Assembly (NCBI GenBank): GCA_007988745.1
Contig: BJUT01000003.1
Location: forward strand, 1 to 64,000
DNA: 64,000 nucleotides
Source of the DNA: Pseudoalteromonas atlantica
GTDB lineage: Bacteria > Pseudomonadota > Gammaproteobacteria > Enterobacterales > Alteromonadaceae
Direction: 5' to 3'
The position numbers and the translations under genes are program-made. Every line of letters begins with the position of its first letter. Position 1 is the first letter of the stretch. A model generated the notes under the pieces. The model ran no database searches. It was not told the DNA's origin and saw only the letters and a list, made by a program, of their open reading frames with translations. Shown in pieces: positions 48,779 to 56,932 of this stretch.

Positions 48779-49543
48779 CTAAGGTTTTCCTGAATGACCT
48801 AAAAAAGGAACCCTTTTAATAAACAACTTAAGTGCTTGCACATAAATACCTTTGAAAATAGACAAAGTCATCGCAGGAAATTTTTTTAATAATTTATTAA
48901 CTTCTTGCTTCGTTAACTGACTTCGCTTTAATCGTAAAGACGCGTCGAATAACAACTCATCCCCACGTTTATTTTCTATATGAATTAATGTGTTATCGGC
49001 TGTATGTTGTACCTGCCAATGGTAGTCCATATCTAAATTCATAAAGGGTGATACGGAGAAAGCCTTCTTAAAGTTCACTTTTTTTTGTAAGGGCACCAAA
49101 TAATAATGGCGTTCATTCCACGGCGTATTGCTTACCTCAGCCACCATATATTTAAAGTTATCGGTGCTATTACCGTAAAAGTAAAAATTTACAGGGCTGA
49201 AATAAATGCCCATACACCTAAGTTGGCCAAGCATATAAATATGCGAAAACGTCTCTTTAACGCCTAGTTTTTCTATTTGGCACTGTGCACGTTCAATAAT
49301 ACTTAATGGCTCTGAGTTTGGCAGTGTGTTTAAATAATCGGCTTGATTAAAACGCAGTGCTTTAAACCCAAAAGTACCTAACATAGGGTGAATGTTATTA
49401 AGCAATAACGGATTTTTTAAATCTACCCACATCATATAAAGCGGGTATTTAAACTGATGGTTTTTTACCGCAAAGCGCCGATGCCTCACATCGCCTAAGT
49501 ATACAGCGCTATTCAAATTCAACACCGAATTGCTTAGCCACAT
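48779..49543 (-). CDS. DUF1365 family protein
   Basis: DUF1365 proteins regularly accompany flavin amine-oxidase-like and Cfa-like genes but have no confirmed activity. The segments NSAVYLGDVRHRRF, QFKYPLYMMWVDL and YFSPVNFYFYG are family hallmarks. The ATG at 49543 overlaps the upstream gene by 35 bases; a GTG at 49525, giving a start nearer to the family consensus, is an alternative. The length is 248-254 residues. There is a 53-base gap before the methyltransferase gene. Confidence 0.83.
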   Translation of the reverse strand: MWLSNSVLNLNSAVYLGDVRHRRFAVKNHQFKYPLYMMWVDLKNPLLLNNIHPMLGTFGFKALRFNQADYLNTLPNSEPLSIIERAQCQIEKLGVKETFSHIYMLGQLRCMGIYFSPVNFYFYGNSTDNFKYMVAEVSNTPWNERHYYLVPLQKKVNFKKAFSVSPFMNLDMDYHWQVQHTADNTLIHIENKRGDELLFDASLRLKRSQLTKQEVNKLLKKFPAMTLSIFKGIYVQALKLFIKRVPFLGHSGKP

Positions 49544-50765
49544 CTACCCCACTGCGAACACCATCTTCATGAAAACCGTTATACCAATAAGCACCACAAA
49601 AATAGCTATTATTTTGGCCATCAACAGTGTGCTTGAGTTTTTGTGCGGCAATGGATGCTTCGTTAAAAACAGGGTGATGATAAGTAAACTCACGTAATAT
49701 ATTTGCTTTGTTAATCCCTTCTAAGTGATTAAGGGTTACACAAAATTGTGTATCTGAGTCAATACCTTGCAGTATATTCATTTGGTATGTAACAACCGCT
49801 GCTTTGTCGGTGTTTTCGTTTAGTAAGTAATTCCAGCTAGCCCAGGCGGCTTTTCTATCTGGCAGTAAACTGGTATCTGTATGCAGTACTACCGAGTTTT
49901 CGGTATAAGGGATTGCACCTAATACAGCGTGTTCTTGCTCAGTCGCATCACCAAGTAATGTAAGGGCTTGATCTGAGTGACACGCAAATACCACTTTATC
50001 AAATTCAGCTTGTTCGCCATTTTCAAAAGTAATAATTACTTTATTATCTACACGCGTAACCGTCTCAATGTCGGTATTTAGTTTTATCCGCTCTGCAAAA
50101 CCTTTAATAAGCGGCTTAATGTATTGCTTAGACCCACCAGGGATTACATACCACTGCGGCCTGTTTGTAACATCAAGTAAGCCATGGTTGTAAAAAAAGT
50201 TTACAAAAAACTCAACCCCTACATTTTGCATCTCTTTGATGCTGGTTGACCAAATTGCCGCCCCCATAGGTAAAATGTAATGGTATTTAAAAAAGTCATT
50301 AAAGCCGTGCGTATCTAATAACTGACCCAGTGTTTGATCTTTAGGGTAGTTTTGCTCGCTGTGCATTGCTTTACATAATTTATTAAACTTAACTATATCG
50401 CTTAACAAGCGCCAAAACTTAGGCCTAAATATATTTCTTTTTTGAGCAAATAAGCTGGTAAAGGTGTGTCCGTTGTATTCAAAACCACTTGCTTGATTAT
50501 GAACACTAAAGCTCATTTGTGTTTCTTGTCTGTCTACGCCAATGCGCGCGAGTAGTTTTTCAAAGTACGGGTAAGTGCGGTCATTAAATACTATAAAGCC
50601 CGTGTCTATTGCGCGTTTAACCCCAGCATCAGATATCTCTACTGTCGCGGTATGACCACCAATGTAATCGTTTTTTTCAAATACAGTAATATCGTAATGC
50701 TTATGCAGTAAATGAGCACAGGTTAAACCCGATACGCCAGAACCTATTATTGCTATTTTTTTCAA
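49509..50765 (-). CDS. FAD-dependent amine oxidase-like oxidoreductase
   Basis: The N-terminal Rossmann motif KKIAIIGSGVSGLTCAHLL binds FAD, followed by FEKNDYIGGHTATVE; the C-terminal FCGAYWYNGFHEDGVRSG segment closes the flavin site. The family resembles amine oxidases and phytoene desaturases; in a cluster with a Cfa-like enzyme it may desaturate or oxidise acyl chains, comparable to UfaD. The TTG at 50765 is chosen because AAAGGA lies eight bases ahead and it overlaps the SDR stop as TTGA; an ATG at 50795 would overlap more and add ten atypical residues. The length is then 418. Confidence 0.86.
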   Translation of the reverse strand: MKKIAIIGSGVSGLTCAHLLHKHYDITVFEKNDYIGGHTATVEISDAGVKRAIDTGFIVFNDRTYPYFEKLLARIGVDRQETQMSFSVHNQASGFEYNGHTFTSLFAQKRNIFRPKFWRLLSDIVKFNKLCKAMHSEQNYPKDQTLGQLLDTHGFNDFFKYHYILPMGAAIWSTSIKEMQNVGVEFFVNFFYNHGLLDVTNRPQWYVIPGGSKQYIKPLIKGFAERIKLNTDIETVTRVDNKVIITFENGEQAEFDKVVFACHSDQALTLLGDATEQEHAVLGAIPYTENSVVLHTDTSLLPDRKAAWASWNYLLNENTDKAAVVTYQMNILQGIDSDTQFCVTLNHLEGINKANILREFTYHHPVFNEASIAAQKLKHTVDGQNNSYFCGAYWYNGFHEDGVRSGVDVAKQFGVEFE

Positions 50766-51472
50766 CGGGCTAATCCTTTTGCTAAACGTAACCAAAGTGG
50801 TAACGGTAAAATACGTAATGCTTTTAAAATAAGCGTAAACCGATAAGGAAAATGAACTTCTTTACGGCGTTTATTGATCCCCTTAATCATATAATCGGCG
50901 GCCTCTGTTGCAGTAACAGCCATAGGCATTGGGAAATCGTTTTTATCAGTAAGGGGGGTTTTAACAAAACCAGGGTGCACTAACGTAACATCAACATCGT
51001 TTAAGTCGATTGCTAAGCTTTTCGCTAAATAGCTTACCCCGGCTTTAGATGCGCCATAAGCCTCAGAGCGTGGCAGAGGTAAATACGTAACGCTTGAGCT
51101 AACAAGTACAAGTTGCCCGCCCGCACTAATTTTTGGTAATAGTGCCTCTAGGCAGTAGCCCATTGCCAGCAGGTTTACTGAAATAACTCGCTCAAACAAA
51201 GCGCTGTCAAAGTTACGGGCATCATCTACATACTCACAGTTACCAGCGTTAAGAATAACCTTATCAAAAGCACTAAACCCAAGGGTTGCTTGCTTTATGT
51301 CTTTGAGGTCTGTGGCATCAAACTGACACGCTTTAATGTTGGTGTGTTTTTCAAGCTCAGCTAACTTTTCAAGGTTTCTGCCGCAAGCAATTACCGTGTT
51401 ACCTTGCTGTGCGTACTTTATTGCAAGCTGCTCGCCAATACCTGAGGTTGCACCTGTAATTAAAATATTCAT
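50762..51472 (-). CDS. Short-chain dehydrogenase/reductase of the sigma-factor operon
   Basis: A classical SDR of 236 residues: cofactor motif TGATSGIG (residues 6-13), NAG at about 76, catalytic Ser near 126 and YGASK near 138 with Tyr and Lys. A basic residue after the second beta-strand (GRNLEK) suggests NADPH. The C-terminus after 205 is hydrophobic and basic (LILKALRILPLPLWLRLAKG), suggesting membrane contact. It follows the NTF2-like gene by two bases and is coupled to the flavin gene downstream. The substrate is unknown; a membrane-lipid carbonyl is plausible in this context. Confidence 0.87.
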   Translation of the reverse strand: MNILITGATSGIGEQLAIKYAQQGNTVIACGRNLEKLAELEKHTNIKACQFDATDLKDIKQATLGFSAFDKVILNAGNCEYVDDARNFDSALFERVISVNLLAMGYCLEALLPKISAGGQLVLVSSSVTYLPLPRSEAYGASKAGVSYLAKSLAIDLNDVDVTLVHPGFVKTPLTDKNDFPMPMAVTATEAADYMIKGINKRRKEVHFPYRFTLILKALRILPLPLWLRLAKGLAR

Positions 51473-51474
51473 CG

Positions 51475-51903
51475 CTACCCTGCTCGTTTATCTATGTAAT
51501 TTATAACGCCACCCAAAATAGGAATATGCTTGTATAGCATTTCACCTACATTAAAATAGTCGCGGTGGTTAATAATTTTACATTCTTTAAATACCAGCTT
51601 ACTGTGCCCTTCTACCGATATAGTTTTGCCAGAAGCCAGTTTTGGGTGGGCGTAATGCATAGTCCAATACAAAAATGCTTTATCATCACGCTCGTAGGTG
51701 TCGCTAATATCAAACTGACAATGCTTAACATTACTATATAGATTAGAAAAATATCGGGTAAGCTCGCTTAGCCCGTGTATTTCGTGCATTGGGTCTTTAA
51801 ATTTAATTTGCTCGCTGTAAATATCATTAAGCAAATGCAGGTTTGATTTATCGAGTTGTTGATATATTTCTACAAATTTTGCTACCGGTAATGCTGTTTC
51901 CAT
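51475..51903 (-). CDS. NTF2-fold (SnoaL-like) protein
   Basis: This 142-residue protein has the alpha-plus-beta cone pattern of the NTF2/SnoaL family: a helical start, then FKDPMHEIHGLSELTRYFSNLY near residue 34 and WTMHYAHP near 83. Members bind or isomerise hydrophobic ligands; no catalytic site can be assigned here. Its ATG is one base after the photolyase stop, inside the sigma-factor operon. Confidence 0.78.
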   Translation of the reverse strand: METALPVAKFVEIYQQLDKSNLHLLNDIYSEQIKFKDPMHEIHGLSELTRYFSNLYSNVKHCQFDISDTYERDDKAFLYWTMHYAHPKLASGKTISVEGHSKLVFKECKIINHRDYFNVGEMLYKHIPILGGVINYIDKRAG

Positions 51904-51904
51904 A

Positions 51905-53296
51905 TCACCCCTTAAATGCAGCTATTGCACGCTCGCGAGCTGCTTTATGATCTACGATTGCCGGCCAGTAACATTGCTTATCAGCCCCTATTGACGCTAA
52001 ATAAGCATGAGGAAAATGAATATGTTTATCTGGCACTTTTTCAAGCTCCGGTAAATATTTACGTATAAATTTACCATTAGGATCAAAGCGCTCACTTTGA
52101 GTGATAGGATTAAATACGCGAAAATAAGGCTGCGCGTCACAGCCAGTGCTTGCAGCCCACTGCCAACCACCATTATTAGAGGCTAAATCGCCATCAATAA
52201 GGTGCTGCATAAAAAACTGCTCGCCTTCACGCCAATCAATTAATAAATGTTTGGTCAAAAAGCTGGCAACTACCATTCTTAAACGGTTATGCATCCAGCC
52301 GGTTTGAACTAACTGTCTCATCGCTGCATCAACGAGTGGGTAACCTGTTTTTCCCTCACACCAGGCTTTAAACTCAGCCTCGTTTTTACGCCACTTAACG
52401 CCATTGTACTTTTCGTTAAAGTTATCACCACGAGAAAGCTTAGGAAATTGCGCAATTAAATGACGATAAAATTCGCGCCAAATAAGCTCGTTTACCCAAG
52501 TAAAAGTTTTACTTTTAGATGTTGTTAAAATATCTGGGTAGCGGTTTTGAATATTAACCAGTAACTGCTTAGGGCTTATAATACCCAGAGCTAAATAAGG
52601 GCTTAAACCCGATGTGCCTTTAATGCTGGGTATATCACGCTGTTCGTCGTAGCGACTTAATTTGTCGCAAATAAAATTATCAACAATGGTTGCTAAGCTT
52701 TCATCATCAACTGGCCATTTTTCTGAGCTGCCATCACTTTTAATTGCTTGTGCGTTGTTATTTATCGGCTGTTTTTTTAAAGGCCACGGTAATAAGCTAA
52801 AGTGAGTATCTTGGTGTTGTTTAAGCCACTGTTTTTTAAATGGCGTAAACACTTTGTACATTTCGTTACTTTGGTTTTTAACACTGCCTACAGGCGCTAT
52901 TACATCTCCCTCATAGAGGGTAAACGTAATTTTTTTATCATCACACTTTGCAAGTATTTGCGCATCACGATTTACTTCATTTAACTCATACTCTTTATTG
53001 GCAATTACATGTTTTACCTGATGTTTATCGCAAAATGATAAAAGCGCACTTTCACAATCGTCAAAGTAAGGAGCGTCAAAAATATGCAGCTCTATTGCGT
53101 ACTGCGCTAGCTGCTCGCGTATATAATTGAGACGTCTTTTTAGTAAATCTATTTGAATGGGAGCGGCGTTGTGTTGTTGCCATTGCTTTTCGCAGATAAA
53201 AAAAATGGCCTGTTTAGCGCCATTATTTAGCGCTTCAATAAGCGCTTCGTTAGAAAAAAGGCGCAAATCGCGCCTAAACCAAAAAAGTGTATTCAT
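51905..53296 (-). CDS. phrB: Deoxyribodipyrimidine photolyase, class I
   Basis: This light-dependent FAD enzyme splits cyclobutane pyrimidine dimers. The 463-residue protein has the N-terminal antenna-binding domain (FWFRRDLRLFSNEAL at the start) and the C-terminal FAD domain with VNELIWREFYRHLI near residue 260, GYPLVDAAMRQLVQTGWMHN near 320 and DGDLASNNGGWQWAASTGCD near 372. These are the class I CPD photolyase signatures. It overlaps ybgA by one base (TAATG). A photolyase is a recurrent member of RpoE-ChrR regulons, which fits a light-stress operon. Confidence 0.95.
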   Translation of the reverse strand: MNTLFWFRRDLRLFSNEALIEALNNGAKQAIFFICEKQWQQHNAAPIQIDLLKRRLNYIREQLAQYAIELHIFDAPYFDDCESALLSFCDKHQVKHVIANKEYELNEVNRDAQILAKCDDKKITFTLYEGDVIAPVGSVKNQSNEMYKVFTPFKKQWLKQHQDTHFSLLPWPLKKQPINNNAQAIKSDGSSEKWPVDDESLATIVDNFICDKLSRYDEQRDIPSIKGTSGLSPYLALGIISPKQLLVNIQNRYPDILTTSKSKTFTWVNELIWREFYRHLIAQFPKLSRGDNFNEKYNGVKWRKNEAEFKAWCEGKTGYPLVDAAMRQLVQTGWMHNRLRMVVASFLTKHLLIDWREGEQFFMQHLIDGDLASNNGGWQWAASTGCDAQPYFRVFNPITQSERFDPNGKFIRKYLPELEKVPDKHIHFPHAYLASIGADKQCYWPAIVDHKAARERAIAAFKG

Positions 53297-54249
53297 TATA
53301 TGCCGTAACGTAATTTTAGTTCATTAGGGTAAGGATTAAAAAACACCTGCTTTTCTAGGTATTCATTAGGGTGTACTTTCAGATGATGTTTTAACAAAGT
53401 AAGCGGTACGTACAAAGGCACTAAACCTTGGCGGTATTCATCGATGGCATCGCGTAGCTCTTGCTTTTCAACCTTAGATAAGTCTTTTTTAAAGTAGCCC
53501 TGCAAGTGCATTAACGTGTTGCAGTTATTCCTACGTGATGCAGGCTTTTTAAGGCCGTTCATTAACCCAAGAATGTACTCATCTGCTAAAGCGTTAATAT
53601 CATCACCTTTATAAGTACCAAGTAAATTACCTAAGTCGCGGTAAGCTTGATAATTATGAGCCATCAATAAGTACTTATATTGGGAATGAAACTGGGTAAG
53701 CTTATGCACTGTGAGCGGCTCAGAAGCTAATAACTGCCACTGTTTGTAAGCGTACACGCGCATTACAAAGTTTTCGCGTAAATGCATGTCGTTTAAGCGG
53801 CCGTTTTCTTCACATGGCAGTAATGGATTGTGCTTCATTATTTGCTCAGCAAAAAAACCAACGCCTTCGGAGGTATTGCCGGTGCCAGCTTCGTTATAAA
53901 TTTTAATTCTTTCCATACCGCAGCTTGGGCTTTTCGCACAAAAAACAAAACCACTTAGGTTTTTAGCTTGCTCTGTGGCTACTTTTTTACCGTATTCAGT
54001 TAACTTAGGCCCAACATCGCCAGTGCCATCTGGGCGACATACTTTTATTGTATCGCCCACACGTACTTGGCGTATGGTTGGCCTAGGAATAGGTAACCCT
54101 ACGGCTACCTCTGGGCAAAAACGCGTGTACTCTACATGTTTTCCAAGTTCATCCATACAAAAGTTAGACTTTTTATGGCCTGTATCAAAACGTACTTTTT
54201 CGCCTGCTAAGCAGGCGCTAATACCTATTTTTATTGTGTCTGTTTGCAT
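53296..54249 (-). CDS. ybgA: YbgA-like protein with DUF523 and DUF1722 domains
   Basis: The N-terminal half (about 1-155) is a DUF523 domain with conserved cysteines in SACLAGEKVR and KSPSCGMERI; this domain is related to 2-thiouracil desulfurases and binds an iron-sulfur cluster in characterised homologues. The C-terminal half (about 180-310) is DUF1722 (LTQFHSQYKYLLMAHN and NTLMHLQGYFKK). In E. coli ybgA is next to phrB, and the same pairing appears here. The role in photoproduct repair or base salvage is unproven. It follows chrR by eight bases. Confidence 0.9.
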   Translation of the reverse strand: MQTDTIKIGISACLAGEKVRFDTGHKKSNFCMDELGKHVEYTRFCPEVAVGLPIPRPTIRQVRVGDTIKVCRPDGTGDVGPKLTEYGKKVATEQAKNLSGFVFCAKSPSCGMERIKIYNEAGTGNTSEGVGFFAEQIMKHNPLLPCEENGRLNDMHLRENFVMRVYAYKQWQLLASEPLTVHKLTQFHSQYKYLLMAHNYQAYRDLGNLLGTYKGDDINALADEYILGLMNGLKKPASRRNNCNTLMHLQGYFKKDLSKVEKQELRDAIDEYRQGLVPLYVPLTLLKHHLKVHPNEYLEKQVFFNPYPNELKLRYGI

Positions 54250-54257
54250 AAATTCTC

Positions 54258-54938
54258 TTAATAAATCAAGTTACCTATAGGATTAAGTAACTTACTGAGC
54301 CCTTTATTAAAATGTAGCGCACTACTGACTACTGTAAAGCATAAACAGCCATCTTTTGTAAGTGGGGTGTGCTGATGAGAGCCATCTTGCCAAATAAAGT
54401 CTCCTGGCACGTAACTGCCCTCTTCATCACTAAACTCACCATCAAGTAGCAAGGTTACTTCAAAACCAGTATGAGTATGCTCGGGGATTTCGCCCCCTGC
54501 GCCAATATGTAAAAGGCTTGAGCGCAATGGGCCATCATCAATAGCAACGCGAGAGCGAGCAAGCTTACCCACTTGCGTAAAACGCCCATGCGAAATGCGT
54601 GTTAAGGCGCGTGGTAATTCGTAGTTATGCTCGTTAACTTGTACGGTTACCGGCTCAACTTCGTAAACTTCATCAATGCTAGCATCGGCGGTTATCAAAT
54701 CTAGCAGGTCAGCGTCAAAATCTGGTGCTTGTAAGTCGTTACTTAAATTTAATGCATCAGGGGCGTGTGGTGTCTCGCTAAATACATCCTTTGCATTAGC
54801 GGCTTCAAGTTTTGCCACTTTTGCTTGGCAAACTGGGCACATATCAACGTGTATAGATACCGCAACGCTTAACGATGCAGGTAACTGCGCTGAACAATAT
54901 TGTGCTAGTAAAGATTCACTAGGGTGATGTTTAATCAT
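54258..54938 (-). CDS. chrR: ChrR-type cupin anti-sigma factor
   Basis: This is the anti-sigma factor of the ECF11 sigma factor. The N-terminal zinc-binding anti-sigma domain (about 1-80) contains the HxxxCxxC motif in HVDMCPVC, and an N-terminal His. The C-terminal cupin domain (about 105-215) shows the metal-site pattern EHTHTGFEVTLLLDGE and later GSHQHTP. In Rhodobacter ChrR holds RpoE inactive until singlet oxygen or organic peroxide triggers release. The start is the ATG at 54938 behind GGGAGA, overlapping the sigma gene by eight bases; a longer reading frame from 54956 would overlap more and lacks a ribosome site. Confidence 0.93.
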   Translation of the reverse strand: MIKHHPSESLLAQYCSAQLPASLSVAVSIHVDMCPVCQAKVAKLEAANAKDVFSETPHAPDALNLSNDLQAPDFDADLLDLITADASIDEVYEVEPVTVQVNEHNYELPRALTRISHGRFTQVGKLARSRVAIDDGPLRSSLLHIGAGGEIPEHTHTGFEVTLLLDGEFSDEEGSYVPGDFIWQDGSHQHTPLTKDGCLCFTVVSSALHFNKGLSKLLNPIGNLIY

Positions 54939-55554
54939 GCTGATCTCCCATTTCATTACGTAATTTTTGCAAGGCTAAACGCAATCGTGATTTTACCGTG
55001 CCTACAGGAATATTTAATTGTTGAGCAAGTTGCTCTTGCGACATATCTTGGAAATAAACACCTCTGACTACCTCTCGCTGTGCGGTTGGTAGTTTGTCTA
55101 GGTAACGTTTAATTTGTTGATCTTCCAAGTGGTCGCTAAATTCGAGTGTTGTATCTTGAGATTCGTTAATAAGTGGCCAAATATCTTCGCTTATATTTTC
55201 TTCTTTATTACTTTTCATTTTACGAAGCATATCGAATGAGGCATTACGCATTACGGTATATACCCAAGTCGTCGCAGCCCCTTTATCGCTGTGATACAAA
55301 TGCGCTTTACGCCACACTGAGGTTAGTGTTTCTTGTACAAGCTCCATTGCTTGTGCCTCAGAGCCAAATTGCTTAATTCCAAAGCGTTTAATTTTTGGCG
55401 AAAAATATTCAAATAAGTAAGCAAACGCTCTTTTGTCTCGCGAAGTAGCTACATCAAGCAGAGCTTGCATAAGCTCTGCACTTGGCGTTTCTGGCATGGC
55501 AGTATATTTACCTGTATTAGGTTCACAACGTGGTGAGGGTTGTTGACTTACCAT
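54931..55554 (-). CDS. ECF RNA polymerase sigma factor, RpoE/ECF11 type
   Basis: This 207-residue extracytoplasmic-function sigma factor directs RNA polymerase to stress genes. Region 2 (about 45-115) includes FEYFSPKIKRFGIKQFGS and the WVYTVMRNASFDMLRK segment; region 4 (about 150-200) has the SQEQLAQQLNIPVGTVKSRL helix-turn-helix. Together with the adjacent ChrR-type anti-sigma gene it is assigned to ECF11, whose model member answers singlet oxygen. It is first in the long minus-strand operon and carries a matching TGATCT-N18-TATAGA promoter, so it is probably autoregulated. An internal ATG at residue 20 is an alternative start. Confidence 0.92.
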   Translation of the reverse strand: MVSQQPSPRCEPNTGKYTAMPETPSAELMQALLDVATSRDKRAFAYLFEYFSPKIKRFGIKQFGSEAQAMELVQETLTSVWRKAHLYHSDKGAATTWVYTVMRNASFDMLRKMKSNKEENISEDIWPLINESQDTTLEFSDHLEDQQIKRYLDKLPTAQREVVRGVYFQDMSQEQLAQQLNIPVGTVKSRLRLALQKLRNEMGDQHD

Positions 55555-55586
55555 AATAATTAATCCCGTGTATGCTTTTGTATATG

Positions 55587-55616
55587 TCTATACGCCAAGC
55601 AATTAAACGCAGATCA
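55587..55616 (-). promoter_or_regulatory. ECF11-type promoter of the sigma operon
   Basis: On the minus strand TGATCT (55616-55611) is followed after exactly 18 bases by TATAGA (55592-55587). The -35 TGATC and a TA-starting -10 at this spacing match the RpoE-ChrR promoter consensus of Rhodobacter. The ATG is about 33 bases beyond the -10. Confidence 0.8.
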
Positions 55617-55623
55617 CATTATT

Positions 55624-56205
55624 TTAGGCAAATTCATTGTTAATCACAGTATGGAGGAAGTTTAGTAAGTTAGCAAAGTTACTTTCGAACGCAAGTTGCT
55701 GTTTTTTATCAATAGATATAGGTAACAGTTCAAGCCAGCGCGCAGCTACCCAGGCTAAATTATCAAACTTGGTTTGCCTATATAAACTAGAAAGCTCTTT
55801 ATTGTTTAAAAATATGTCCTGCAAAGAATCAGACAAGCGTTGATTATCAGCCGAAATTTCACTGTGGGAGTCATTGTACCAATACGGCGTATTGCAATCG
55901 CTTAATAAGCCATGGCGCAATTCACTTTCATCTTGGTATACGTCATTTATTTGCACGCTTTTAGCAGCGTACACATCAATAAGTAGCATATTGCTAGGGT
56001 CTTGATCAAAGTCGATAATATCGACCAAACAGCCCTGAGCGCTAATATTAAATGGCGTGTCGTGCTGGTAGGTGCACAGTACAAAACCGACATTATTTTG
56101 TAGTGCGGTTTTTACCATGTTTAAATACCTAGGCTCAAATATACGTAAACGCGTATAGCCTTCTGGTAACACAAATATTGGTAATGGGAAAATCGCACGT
56201 TTCAT
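55624..56205 (-). CDS. Lon N-terminal (substrate-binding) domain protein
   Basis: This 193-residue protein is made of the substrate-recognition domain of Lon protease without ATPase or peptidase parts. The start IFPLPIFVLPEGYTRLRIFEPRYLNMV is diagnostic. Stand-alone versions may act as adaptors or substrate receptors; none is well defined. The ATG at 56205 is 31 bases from a second TGATC-type promoter, placing it in the same stress regulon as the sigma operon that starts 70 bases after its end. It may help remove oxidised protein. Confidence 0.88.
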   Translation of the reverse strand: MKRAIFPLPIFVLPEGYTRLRIFEPRYLNMVKTALQNNVGFVLCTYQHDTPFNISAQGCLVDIIDFDQDPSNMLLIDVYAAKSVQINDVYQDESELRHGLLSDCNTPYWYNDSHSEISADNQRLSDSLQDIFLNNKELSSLYRQTKFDNLAWVAARWLELLPISIDKKQQLAFESNFANLLNFLHTVINNEFA

Positions 56206-56235
56206 AAAGTCTACTTCTTTAAATTACACTGCCTT

Positions 56236-56265
56236 TATTTACGTGCGCTTTTACTAAGTCGATCA
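56236..56265 (-). promoter_or_regulatory. Second ECF11-type promoter, upstream of the Lon-domain gene
   Basis: On the minus strand TGATCG (56265-56260) and TAAATA (56241-56236) are 18 bases apart, the same spacing as at the sigma gene. Two such matches at the correct distance from adjacent genes are unlikely to be chance. Confidence 0.75.
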
Positions 56266-56296
56266 GCTTACTCAAATCGAATTATTTACCTATTAA

Positions 56297-56410
56297 TTAA
56301 AAGTTGATCCAACTTCCCATACTTTTTATTACTTGAACCATATAGTAAACACTAATCACGCTTACAACAGGCGCCAACATAAGTGCAAATAATCCTAATT
56401 CGTTACTCAT
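56297..56410 (-). CDS. Small single-helix membrane protein, 37 aa
   Basis: A short ORF starts at 56410 behind AAGGATAAGACG. Its translation opens MSNELGLFALMLAPVVSVIS and consists of one hydrophobic helix (about residues 6-26) with a short polar tail ending SWINF. Its ribosome site and its position 18 bases after the exported 92-residue protein, on the same strand, support expression. I cannot assign a function; small proteins of this kind often bind membrane complexes. Confidence 0.6.
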   Translation of the reverse strand: MSNELGLFALMLAPVVSVISVYYMVQVIKSMGSWINF

Positions 56411-56428
56411 CGTCTTATCCTTTTACAC

Positions 56429-56707
56429 TTATTTAGCTTTAACTTGCGTAGTTACCGGCATTGAAGACTGCGTGGTAACGTCAGCTTGTTCTTGCGCTTG
56501 ATTTACAAATTGCTCAAGTACTGCCTGGGCATCAAAACTAAGGCTCTGCGAAATTGATTGCTCAAGCTCTGCCGTTGCTTGATTAATATAGCTTGTTACG
56601 TTTTGCGTTATAATATCAGTTACATCTAGGTCCACTTCACTCGCATGTACTTGCGAAGAACCTAATACTAATAAACTTGCCATAGCGATTTTAATTGAAT
56701 GTTTCAT
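56429..56707 (-). CDS. Small exported protein, 92 aa
   Basis: A clear signal peptide (MKHSIKIAMASLLVLGSSQVHA) is followed by a 70-residue acidic, Gln-rich helical chain without cysteines (DVTDIITQNVTSYINQATAELEQ is cut here as residues 28-50). The mature part looks amphipathic and could form a periplasmic coiled coil. The family is unknown to me. A GGAATACC-type ribosome site stands before the ATG. It is probably co-transcribed with the 37-residue protein downstream. Confidence 0.72.
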   Translation of the reverse strand: MKHSIKIAMASLLVLGSSQVHASEVDLDVTDIITQNVTSYINQATAELEQSISQSLSFDAQAVLEQFVNQAQEQADVTTQSSMPVTTQVKAK

Positions 56708-56932
56708 AATGGTATTCCTTGTTGTGTATATTGTTTAGACGCAATAACATAATCAAGGGTTGTGCCAACAGAAAAATAAAAATTAAATCGTTGATATTTA
56801 AAGACTATATCAAAAGCCATATAGCAACGCAGCATTCAGGTTTGGTTAATTTAACTAACCTTTTTAATTTTTTGACTAACTATTAGTAAATATTTTTAGT
56901 TCACTATTTGCAGTTTAAAACAACGACTACCA

